A stretch of 62,886 nucleotides of DNA from NCBI GenBank assembly GCA_003601775.1, contig PIYN01000016.1, positions 1 through 62,886 on the forward strand, read 5' to 3'. The DNA comes from Candidatus Bathyarchaeota archaeon. GTDB lineage: Archaea > Thermoproteota > Bathyarchaeia > TCS64 > PIYN01. Numbering within the stretch: position 1 is the first letter of the stretch; the number at the start of each line of letters is the position of its first letter. The position numbers were made by a program, and so were the translations under genes. The notes beneath the pieces were generated by a model, which was not told where the DNA came from, made no database searches, and saw only the letters and a program-made list of their open reading frames with translations. Shown here piece by piece: positions 35,803 to 42,865 of this stretch.

Positions 35803-36881
35803 CTTCCCTCACCCCAGACAGGGGCCACATAGGAGAGCTCCCCCGTCTCCCTCCCAACCCTCGAGAGGACCTCCAGGTAGACCTCATCTATGAACTCCTT
35901 CGAGATCCTCACCGACTCATCCGCCTTGATGACCGGGAGCGGGACCCCTTGGAGGTAGCTCGTCGCGTAGCAGTACTCAGCGATCTCCTCCACATATCCG
36001 AGGGAGAAGGCTGGGAGGTCGATCCTGATGGGCGGTATGGACCAGTCCCTGGAGAGGCGGGCGTAGAAGGAGTAGATGGGAAAACCTATCGCGTCCATGA
36101 AGGGCGAGGACCTGACCACCCTCCTGAGGGCTGACCTCGGCGAGAAGAGACCCGTCCTCTCCCCGGGCCGGAGCACCTGGAGGAGGATGAAGGAGTCAGG
36201 GAGGTTCGTCGCTTCCTGCAGCCCCAGGTGGTAGAGCAGGTACCTGGCGGAGGGCCTCTTCACGATCCCAGCGACCAGGACCTCCCTCTCCTGGCAGAGG
36301 TGGAGAAACCGGTTCACCCTATCCACCAGGGCCCTACGGTCAACGGGCCTCCCGGCGGCCCTCCACCAGTTGCTGAAGGCGAGGGGTCCATCTATCAGGA
36401 TCAGCTCCACATCGGGGTTCCTCTCCAGGAACTTTATCCCGGTCTCGTAGAGCTTCGCCTCCCTCCGTACGCTGAGGATGCTCTTGAACTTCAGGTTCGA
36501 GAGCCTGTAGGAGAACTTGATGGACTCAGGCTCCGTGAAGAAGCACCTCCCCTCAGGGAGGGAGTAGGCGAGGGCGCTTATCACGGCGTACCATCGGGAG
36601 GAGAGGGGGAGCCTCTGCCCCCCCGCGTCGATGCCCGTGACCCTTGTGAAGTGCTCCCTCCGGCTGATCTCCATGATCTCCGCCCCGGCACGGATCTTCT
36701 CGGCGATACCCGCCACGGCCTCGAGATCAGCGTAGACATCCTTAGTTATCTCCCCGAGGACCAGATTCCTTATGGCGAGGCAGAGGTCTGGATGGGTTGA
36801 GAGCCCGCCCCCTACTTCCCCAGCGCTCCCTGGGTCCAGCCTCGCCGAGAAACCCCGCTTCAGCGTCAACATCTCAACCAC
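35784..36881 (-). CDS. nurA: NurA-domain nuclease
   Basis: 365 residues. NurA motifs: acidic metal site VTGIDAGGQRLPL near residue 82, second acid LILIDGPLAFSNWW near 165, then GIVKRPSARYLLYHLG, and a late aspartate in DAIGFPIYSFYARLS followed by IRIDLPAF. NurA is a 5'-3' exonuclease and endonuclease that works with HerA on DNA ends. First gene of the nurA-herA operon. Upstream it faces a 199-bp AT-rich spacer and then the divergent winged-helix gene array. Confidence 0.88.
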   Translation of the reverse strand: MVEMLTLKRGFSARLDPGSAGEVGGGLSTHPDLCLAIRNLVLGEITKDVYADLEAVAGIAEKIRAGAEIMEISRREHFTRVTGIDAGGQRLPLSSRWYAVISALAYSLPEGRCFFTEPESIKFSYRLSNLKFKSILSVRREAKLYETGIKFLERNPDVELILIDGPLAFSNWWRAAGRPVDRRALVDRVNRFLHLCQEREVLVAGIVKRPSARYLLYHLGLQEATNLPDSFILLQVLRPGERTGLFSPRSALRRVVRSSPFMDAIGFPIYSFYARLSRDWSIPPIRIDLPAFSLGYVEEIAEYCYATSYLQGVPLPVIKADESVRISKEFIDEVYLEVLSRVGRETGELSYVAPVWGEGRWMGMR

Positions 36882-37047
36882 CAGAGAGGAGCACTATACA
36901 ACACATTATTTCTTGGATATATAAACCCTACGGTTCTCTGAGCATAATTTCTGATTATTATCCTTTTATTTATATATGTAGAAATTAACTTGCTCTAAAT
37001 TAATCCTGACAGGTCGAAAAGGAACTAAGGTCAAAAGGTAAAGTTAA

Positions 37048-37058
37048 TAAGTATATAG
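37048..37058 (+). promoter_or_regulatory. TATA box of the winged-helix gene array
   Basis: taagtatatag is centred 27-28 nt before ATG 37081, predicting leaderless transcription of the first gene. The rest of 36882-37047 is AT-rich and has no ORF; it must also hold the nurA promoter. Confidence 0.6.
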
Positions 37059-37080
37059 GTGAAGTAAAAAATGTATCAAA

Positions 37081-37335
37081 ATGGGCGAGGAGAGAACTCT
37101 GAAGGAGATGGTCTTCAGGACCTTTCTGCTACATCCCGGCTTCGGCCCGAGGGAGATGACGGATCACCTCCAGGTGAACTACAACTCCGTGAAGGCCATA
37201 TACTCGAAGCTCTGCGATGAGGGGCTGCTGAGGAGGGAGGCGCGGGGGACCTACTCCCCAAACATACCGGGCATCCTCCTCCACCTCATGGACCGCATAG
37301 AGGCGCTGGAGAAGAGGTTGGGAAAGGCGGGATGA
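37081..37335 (+). CDS. Small winged-helix protein 1 of 5
   Basis: 84 residues. A single winged helix: FGPREMTDHLQVNYNSVKA as the helix-turn-helix, IYSKLCDEGLLRREARGTY as recognition helix end and wing, then a C-terminal amphipathic helix IPGILLHLMDRIEALEKRL suited to dimerisation. No ligand domain, no cysteine pair. First gene of a five-gene operon of similar proteins. Likely a DNA-binding regulator; target unknown. Promoter predicted just upstream, leaderless ATG. Confidence 0.8.
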   Translation: MGEERTLKEMVFRTFLLHPGFGPREMTDHLQVNYNSVKAIYSKLCDEGLLRREARGTYSPNIPGILLHLMDRIEALEKRLGKAG

Positions 37336-37339
37336 TGAG

Positions 37340-37606
37340 ATGGAGGGTCTCTGGGACGAGGCTCTGAGGCGTCTATCGCCGGGTAAGAGCCTCTTCAAGG
37401 TCCTGGTATACCTATCCTTTAAGGGGAGGAGCCGCCCCGCGGAGATCGCGGGGGAGACGGGTCTCTCCCCTGGGACGGTACGCCCCGCGCTGAGGAACCT
37501 GCTGAACATGGGGTTAGTGAGGCAAGAGGAGGATGGTTCCTATATATCTAACATACACTTCACCGAGATCGTATCTGACATCTACCGTCGTCTCCCCAGG
37601 GAATAG
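37340..37606 (+). CDS. Small winged-helix protein 2 of 5
   Basis: 88 residues, ATG 4 nt after the preceding stop. Winged helix: SLFKVLVYLSFKGRSRPAEI, TGLSPGTVRPALRNLLNMGL, wing VRQEEDGSYISNI, then a helix FTEIVSDIYRRL. Its closest relative in the operon is gene 4, which shares the pattern FKVL.YL.FK, G.TVR..L..L...LV, DGY(V/I)SNI and I..IY...RRE. Predicted DNA-binding regulator. Confidence 0.78.
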   Translation: MEGLWDEALRRLSPGKSLFKVLVYLSFKGRSRPAEIAGETGLSPGTVRPALRNLLNMGLVRQEEDGSYISNIHFTEIVSDIYRRLPRE

Positions 37607-37622
37607 GATACCGTGGTCCCCC

Positions 37623-37895
37623 ATGAGCCAAGAGACGTCTGAGGCCCTCGAGGGGCTCCGGAGGGCGGAGACCCAGAGGAAGGTGTTATTGCTCCTGATC
37701 CGGGAGGAGAGGGAGATGAGCAACAGGGAGGTCGCTGAGGCGCTCAAGTTGAGCATGAACGCTGTCAACATCGCCCTCCACAACCTCCATACCAAGGGCC
37801 TCGTCGAGAGGGTCTCGAGGGGGGTCTACAGGTATAAGCTGGGACCGATCCTGGCGACCATCTTGAAGAGGTATTTAGAAGGAGGATCAAAATGA
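37623..37895 (+). CDS. Small winged-helix protein 3 of 5
   Basis: 90 residues from ATG 37623; the frame extends 30 codons upstream into the previous gene without sense. Winged helix: RKVLLLLIREEREMSNREVA, EALKLSMNAVNIALHNLHTKG, wing LVERVSRGVYRYKLG, then ILATILKRYLEG. It resembles gene 1 in its wing and C-terminal helix (RG.Y...LG/PGIL). No strong ribosome-binding site is visible upstream, so expression may rely on coupling. Confidence 0.72.
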   Translation: MSQETSEALEGLRRAETQRKVLLLLIREEREMSNREVAEALKLSMNAVNIALHNLHTKGLVERVSRGVYRYKLGPILATILKRYLEGGSK

Positions 37896-38185
37896 GTAAG
37901 AAAAGAGTATTAAAGGCCCTGGACTCCTTAGGGGTGAGGACCTCCGCCTTCAAGATCCTCTGCTATCTCACCTTCAAACAGGGGGAGCTGAAGCCCTCCG
38001 AGATCTCGGAGGGGCTGGGGATGAAGGCAGGGACGGTCAGGGCGAGGCTCAGCGAGCTCAAGGAGGCAAAGCTGGTGAGAACCCTACGCGACGGCTATGT
38101 CTCCAACATCCTTCCCTACGACATCCTGATGAGGATCTACGAGGAGATAAGGAGGGAGATGAAGGAGGAGAGGAAGAGTGGCTAA
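37892..38185 (+). CDS. Small winged-helix protein 4 of 5
   Basis: 97 residues; its ATG overlaps the stop of gene 3 in ATGA. Winged helix: SAFKILCYLTFKQGELKPSE, EGLGMKAGTVRARLSELKEAK, wing LVRTLRDGYVSNI, and a C-terminal charged helix ILMRIYEEIRREMKEERK. Paralogue of gene 2. Predicted DNA-binding regulator. Confidence 0.78.
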   Translation: MSKKRVLKALDSLGVRTSAFKILCYLTFKQGELKPSEISEGLGMKAGTVRARLSELKEAKLVRTLRDGYVSNILPYDILMRIYEEIRREMKEERKSG

Positions 38186-38498
38186 GGGAAATCTGGAAGA
38201 GCTCAAAGAGCGGATGGAGAACCTCCTCACACTCCGAAGGGCCCCAAGTCAATTCAACATCCTCATCCACCTCATCAGCACGGGGAAGCCTTTGACGATC
38301 AAGGAGATCTCCGAGGGGCTCTCGCTGACCTACAAGGCCGCGGAGAGGGCCGTCGCGAAGCTCCTTGAGAAGGGCCTCATACAGCGCCTCCCCTTCAAGG
38401 AGGGAGCCTACACCTGCGACTTCAGACAACTACTCCTATGTCTCCTGCTCGCCTATATGGAGATGAACACCCGGATCCAAAGGCAGGTTAAGCCTTAA
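38178..38498 (+). CDS. Small winged-helix protein 5 of 5
   Basis: 106 residues from GTG 38178, overlapping gene 4 by 8 nt. It has an added N-terminal helix (NLEELKERMENLLTL), then SQFNILIHLISTGKPLTIKE, EGLSLTYKAAERAVAKLLEKG, wing LIQRLPFKEGAYTC, and a hydrophobic C-terminal helix QLLLCLLLAYMEM that could support dimerisation or membrane contact. Last gene of the operon; convergent with two further winged-helix genes after ~90 bp. Confidence 0.76.
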   Translation: MAKGNLEELKERMENLLTLRRAPSQFNILIHLISTGKPLTIKEISEGLSLTYKAAERAVAKLLEKGLIQRLPFKEGAYTCDFRQLLLCLLLAYMEMNTRIQRQVKP

Positions 38499-38589
38499 CC
38501 TCGAAGCTGAGTATTGGAGGTTTCCCTCTTTGGGTCAGCTCTCCAGGGATCCCTCATTAGGAGGTAGCTTCTTGTTCCTTGAGAGCCGC

Positions 38590-39075
38590 TTAATCCTTGC
38601 TGGTTTTTCGGGCGAGCAGGCGTGGGAGGATCTCCTCCTCCACCCACTTGATCCCGCTGGTGGAGAGCTTATACTCTGGTGTCCTGGGGTTGGGCTTGAA
38701 GATGTACCCCCTCTTCCTCATCTCGTTCAGCCTGGCTGGGACGGTGACCTTCTTCCCGCTTGAGAGGAGTAGGTTTCGTAGCTTCCTTGAGGTACATTGG
38801 TTATCCTTTGAGCAGTAGAGGATGAGGGCGATGGCCTCGTAGTGTGTCAGCTTCTTCTTGGTCACTATGATGGGCCCCTCCCTCGTCATATCAACGATGC
38901 CCTGTAGGGCGTTTCTGGTATGCCCTGAGGTAAGGGGGGAGATGCTGGAGGTTAGTCTTGAGTAGAACTGGGGGTTCAGATCCTGGAGGAGTTGGAGGAC
39001 CTCCTCTGGCGTCTCCCCGCTGACCACGATCTCCCCGAAGGAGGTCTTGATGCTGACCTTTATTCCCTTCGTCAT
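38590..39075 (-). CDS. Two-domain protein: small N-terminal module plus winged helix (a)
   Basis: 161 residues. Residues ~5-32 form a beta-alpha module, VSIKTSFGEIVVSGETPEEV followed by LQLLQDL, shared in pattern with the preceding gene in this operon. A linker follows, and residues ~75-150 are a winged helix (LTHYEAIALILYCSKDNQCT, LNEMRKRGYIFKPNP). The ATG overlaps the stop of gene (b) by ATGA. Similar module-plus-wHTH proteins occur as multi-copy families in archaea; function unknown. Predicted regulator. Confidence 0.72.
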   Translation of the reverse strand: MTKGIKVSIKTSFGEIVVSGETPEEVLQLLQDLNPQFYSRLTSSISPLTSGHTRNALQGIVDMTREGPIIVTKKKLTHYEAIALILYCSKDNQCTSRKLRNLLLSSGKKVTVPARLNEMRKRGYIFKPNPRTPEYKLSTSGIKWVEEEILPRLLARKTSKD

Positions 39076-39515
39076 CGCTCAACCTCCGTCTCTACCAGGG
39101 TATAGAGGTACTTGCCGTCCTCACCCTTCCATCTCCTTAACTTACCCTTCTTCACGAGCCAGTTCAAGGTCCCGGAGAGGGTGGAACTCGGGTAATGGAT
39201 GGCGTTCGCCTCCATCCCCTCCCTCAACTCGGAGAGGGTCCGTGGGGTCTTCCCCCACTCGGTCTGGAGGAGGCTGATGATGGCCTCGCTGCACTTCTTC
39301 GTCCTTGGGATCGTGGGGTACCCGGCCTTTGAGGGGGTCTCAGCATCCATGGCCTCCTCCCTCCTCTGTATGGACCCCTCCCTGAAGGCCCTTGATACCT
39401 TGCTGATGATCTCCTCAAGGTCTTCGAGGGCTGCCATGACGTCTTCGCGAGTCCCTCCGAACTCGACCTCTTGGTCGCCGATCCTGATGCGAAGGGTGAA
39501 CCGGGAGTTCTCCAT
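39072..39515 (-). CDS. Two-domain protein: small N-terminal module plus winged helix (b)
   Basis: 147 residues from ATG 39515. N-terminal module FTLRIRIGDQEVEFGGTREDV with following helix AALEDLEEII, a variable linker (~45-75), and a C-terminal winged helix (CSEAIISLLQTEWGKTPRTL, SSTLSGTLNWLVKKGKLRR, wing WKGEDGKYLYTL). Paralogue in layout of gene (a), to which it is coupled. A TATA-like gtttaatc near 39540 predicts a leaderless ATG. Confidence 0.74.
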   Translation of the reverse strand: MENSRFTLRIRIGDQEVEFGGTREDVMAALEDLEEIISKVSRAFREGSIQRREEAMDAETPSKAGYPTIPRTKKCSEAIISLLQTEWGKTPRTLSELREGMEANAIHYPSSTLSGTLNWLVKKGKLRRWKGEDGKYLYTLVETEVER

Positions 39516-39594
39516 CAAGACTCACATCAAGCTCGAGATTAAACAGGTGACTGTACTGAATTCCTCCCTTTCGATACTTAAATCTAATGTAACT

Positions 39595-41499
39595 CTACTT
39601 CCCCAGGAACTCCTTCAGGGCCCTCTCCACGAGAGAGCGGACCACCTCAGCCCTCGCCCTCCCCCTCACCTCCCTCATCACGGCCCCCATCAGAGGTCCG
39701 ACGGCCCTGAGTCCCATGCGCCTCACCAGCTCCTCGTTCTCCCTCACCTTGCCCCTGACGATCTCCCATAGTTCCTCCTCCTGGAGGAGTTCGAGGCCCA
39801 GGGCCTTGACGGCGTCTTTGGTCGTGGACCCTGGGTGGTTGGCGAGCCAGGAGAGGACGTCTGGTATGGACTCCTTGACCATCAGGCCCCTGTCCAGTGA
39901 GATGAAGACCTGCTTCAAGGTCTCATCGTCCAAGGTCTCGACCTTAACCCCCTCTCTCCCCAGGCTCTTCAGGGTCTCGGTGAGGGTGACGGCTACGAGG
40001 GAGGGCGCCACCTTCGTCTCCCTACATATGGACTCGAAGAGGTCGAGGTAGTCGGAGTCGATGAGCTGCGTCGCTAACTTCCTGTTTAGGTGGAACTCCC
40101 TCATCAGTCTGGAGAGCCTCTCCTCGGGCATCTCAGGTAGGGCGCTTCTGATCCTCTCCAGTCTCTCAGGGGTGATGGGGATGGGGACCACATCCGTCTC
40201 TGGGTACATCCTCGCCGCCCCCGGCCTGGGCCTCATATAGTGGGTTGTCCCATCCGGGTTCGGACCCCTCGTCTCGCTCGGGACCCCCTCCAAGGCCTCC
40301 GCGGCCCGCTCCAGGACGGCCCTGAGGGCGTCCACGCACCTCTGAGGCTCCCCCGAGGTGATGACTACGGCGTCCTCCTCGCCGGCCCCCACGGCACTGC
40401 GGAGCTCGGCCACCTCCTTGGGTGTGATGCCATAGCCGGGGAGCTCATCCGTGTGGAAGAGGCCGCTGACCCGCCCCCAGAACTTCGCCCTGTCAGCCAT
40501 CTCGGTCCCCAGCCTCCTTCCAGGGCAGAGCTCTCGGCCCAGGAGGCCGGCGAAGCGGGGCAGCCTGAGGGCGTAGACGCGCCTTCCCTTCTTGATGGAG
40601 GATCTGAGGACGCGACACCTTGTCCCCTGGAAGACCTCGGTGACGTCGATGAACTCCTCCCTCAGTTCCTCCCTGCGTACGCCCCTTCTCTGGAGCTCGT
40701 CGCGGATCTCCAGGAGGGCTACCTGGCGCTGTACCTCGTACTTGACGATCTTCGAGACGAGGTCGAGCTGCTGGACTCCCTTGATCTCTATGAGGGCCCC
40801 TCCCTCTATCGAGATGTTGATGTCTTGGCGTATTGTCCCCAGCCCCCTCCTGACGCGTCCCGTCGCCCTGAGGATCTGCCCTATGGCGAGGGCGACCTTC
40901 CTCGCCTCCTCGGGGGATTGTATCACGGGCTCCGTCGAGATCTCTATCAGTGGGATGCCCAGCCTGTCGATCCTGTAGCGGTGGAGCACCCCGGATTCAC
41001 CGGTCTTTCGAGCGGCGTCCTCCTCCAGACAGATCTGCTCTATCCCGATCCTCTTCCCCTCCACATAGACCTCACCCCCGAGGGCCACGACGCAGGTCCT
41101 CTGGAAGCCCGTCGTGTTCGAGCCATCTATCACCGTCTTCCTCATGACGTGGATCTCGTCCACCGGCCTCGAGCCGATCATCAGGGCCACGGTGAGGCAG
41201 ATGTCGACGGCCTCGGGGTTGAGGGGCCCCGGGGGCTCCTCATCCATCTCGACGAGGCAGTCCGTCTCCCTGCTCGCCTCATAGAGGATGGCCTTCCCCT
41301 GCTGGAACTCGAAGAGGGCCGCTGGGTCGACCTCCCCCAGCTCGCTCTGAGTGGGCCTCAGGCGCCTGAGGAAGGTGTACTCGGCCTCCTCCCTGAAGAG
41401 GCGTGGGGGGCAGGCGCAGAAGAGCTTATGGGAGGTCGCGAGCTCCTGGTGTATCTCCAGGCCGACCCTGAGGCCCAGGGCCTTATAGTCCAGGGTCAT
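39595..41499 (-). CDS. gatE: Glu-tRNA(Gln) amidotransferase subunit E
   Basis: 634 residues from ATG 41499, which overlaps the gatD stop in ATGA; a longer frame reaches 41787 but only antisense-like sequence lies there. GatB/E catalytic core: GLRVGLEIHQELATSHKLFC, RPTQSELGEVDPAALFEF, SNTTGFQRTCVVALGG, TGRVRRGLGTIRQDINISI. An AspRS-type insert (~275-405) is specific to GatE, and the C-terminus has the YqeY-like tRNA-binding tail (VGPLMGAVMREVRGRA). With GatD it amidates Glu-tRNA(Gln). Confidence 0.97.
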   Translation of the reverse strand: MTLDYKALGLRVGLEIHQELATSHKLFCACPPRLFREEAEYTFLRRLRPTQSELGEVDPAALFEFQQGKAILYEASRETDCLVEMDEEPPGPLNPEAVDICLTVALMIGSRPVDEIHVMRKTVIDGSNTTGFQRTCVVALGGEVYVEGKRIGIEQICLEEDAARKTGESGVLHRYRIDRLGIPLIEISTEPVIQSPEEARKVALAIGQILRATGRVRRGLGTIRQDINISIEGGALIEIKGVQQLDLVSKIVKYEVQRQVALLEIRDELQRRGVRREELREEFIDVTEVFQGTRCRVLRSSIKKGRRVYALRLPRFAGLLGRELCPGRRLGTEMADRAKFWGRVSGLFHTDELPGYGITPKEVAELRSAVGAGEEDAVVITSGEPQRCVDALRAVLERAAEALEGVPSETRGPNPDGTTHYMRPRPGAARMYPETDVVPIPITPERLERIRSALPEMPEERLSRLMREFHLNRKLATQLIDSDYLDLFESICRETKVAPSLVAVTLTETLKSLGREGVKVETLDDETLKQVFISLDRGLMVKESIPDVLSWLANHPGSTTKDAVKALGLELLQEEELWEIVRGKVRENEELVRRMGLRAVGPLMGAVMREVRGRARAEVVRSLVERALKEFLGK

Positions 41500-42842
41500 C
41501 TCTGGACACCTCCCCAGGGCTGGTAGAGGGTCCTGGGGGAGAACTCGTGGGCTATGTTCTTCCTCAGCAGCCTGACGGCTTCTTCCCGGTCCTCCGTCTG
41601 TCCGAGGGCCCACATCAGCTTGACGAGGGCCGTCTCGGGGAGCATATCCTCCATGGGGATGACGCCGAGCCTGAGGAGCATGATCCCGTTCCTGTAGACC
41701 TTCATGTGGACCCTCCCCCAGATGCACTGGGAGGTCATGGCGACGATGAGCCCCTCCTCCACGGCTCTCCCCACGGACTTGAAGCACCGCTGCGCCACGT
41801 GCCCGAGCCCCGTCCCCTCGAGGACGATCCCCCTATAGCCGCGGTCCACGAGCCAGTCTATGAGCTCGGGGTCGAAGCCCGGGTGGAACTTGACGAGGGC
41901 CACCCTCTCCTCAAATCGATCCCTCAGCACCAGCTGCCTCTCCGGGTCCCTACGCCTGTAATCCTTGAGGATCATCTCGATCCTCCCCTTCCTGTAGAGG
42001 GCCAGTGGCTCGGTGTTCACGGACTGGAAGGCCCAGCGGGCGCTGGTGTGGCACTTCCTCACTTTCGTCCCCCTGTGGAAGGCGATCTCCGTGTCGGAGG
42101 TCGTCCTATGCATCCCGACGACGACCTCGGCGAAGGGGGCCCTCGCCGCTGCTGTGACGGCCCCGATGAGGTTGAGGGCGGCATCGGAGCTGGGCCTGTC
42201 TGAGGAGCGCTGGGAGCCGACGAGGATGACGGGGACGGGGAGTTCTTGGAGGGCGAAGCTGAGGGCCGCGGCTGAGTAGCCCATGGTATCCGTCCCATGG
42301 GTGATGACGACGCCGTCGACGTCCCCCTCTATCTCCTCCGCCACCCTCCTTGCCATCCCGGACCAGTGCTCTGGGGTGAGGTCCTCGCTGAAGACGCTGT
42401 AGAGGATCTCGGACCTTATCACGGCGATCTCCGAGAGTTCGGGGACGACGCTGTAGAGGTCGCTCGCCGAGATCGCTGGGTAGACCCTCCCCGAGAAGTA
42501 GTCGACCCTGCTCGCGATGGTCCCACCCGTGCTGATGATGCTCACCCTCGGGAGGCCCTCCTTGGAGACCGGTGGGGGCGGAGGCCTGAAGTGGGGCTTC
42601 TCCGCCTCCCCCAGCCGCCTGATCACCGTCTCCCCTGGCCTATAGGCGACTCCGATGTTGTAACCGCTCTTGAGCTTGAGGACTATATGCCACTCGTCCT
42701 CCAGCTCAGACCTCGGCATCAGGATGCCCCTGTACTCGAAGCCCCTTGAGCGCACTGAGATGAGGTCCCCGATGTTTATGCCCTCCTCCTCAAGCGCCCT
42801 CCTCAGCTCCCCCCTGTAGCCTGAGAGTCTCTCCATCTCCAC
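41496..42842 (-). CDS. gatD: Glu-tRNA(Gln) amidotransferase subunit D
   Basis: 448 residues. N-terminal beta-barrel extension (~1-90), then an asparaginase-like domain: first catalytic Thr in ISTGGTIASRVDY near residue 106, second site VVITHGTDTMGYSAAAL near 183, and YRGIVLEGTGLGHV later. It releases ammonia from Gln or Asn for GatE. Transcribed just ahead of gatE and coupled to it by a 4-nt overlap. Only 23 nt after elp3. Confidence 0.97.
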   Translation of the reverse strand: MEMERLSGYRGELRRALEEEGINIGDLISVRSRGFEYRGILMPRSELEDEWHIVLKLKSGYNIGVAYRPGETVIRRLGEAEKPHFRPPPPPVSKEGLPRVSIISTGGTIASRVDYFSGRVYPAISASDLYSVVPELSEIAVIRSEILYSVFSEDLTPEHWSGMARRVAEEIEGDVDGVVITHGTDTMGYSAAALSFALQELPVPVILVGSQRSSDRPSSDAALNLIGAVTAAARAPFAEVVVGMHRTTSDTEIAFHRGTKVRKCHTSARWAFQSVNTEPLALYRKGRIEMILKDYRRRDPERQLVLRDRFEERVALVKFHPGFDPELIDWLVDRGYRGIVLEGTGLGHVAQRCFKSVGRAVEEGLIVAMTSQCIWGRVHMKVYRNGIMLLRLGVIPMEDMLPETALVKLMWALGQTEDREEAVRLLRKNIAHEFSPRTLYQPWGGVQR

Positions 42843-42865
42843 CGATATACCTTCGCTCCTCGGAT

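Noticed and set aside
36882-37080. Possible CRISPR, small RNA or origin in the nurA-array spacer
   Set aside because: AT-rich but no regularly spaced repeats and no clear inverted-repeat clusters; best explained as divergent promoters.
37623-39515. Winged-helix genes as fragments of one broken multi-domain protein
   Set aside because: Each frame has its own start and stop, complete winged-helix length, and tight operon junctions, so these look like separate intact genes.
39595-41787. Extended frame for gatE beginning at 41787
   Set aside because: The added 96 residues are basic low-complexity sequence antiparallel in character and overlap gatD; ATG 41499 in the ATGA junction is the natural start.
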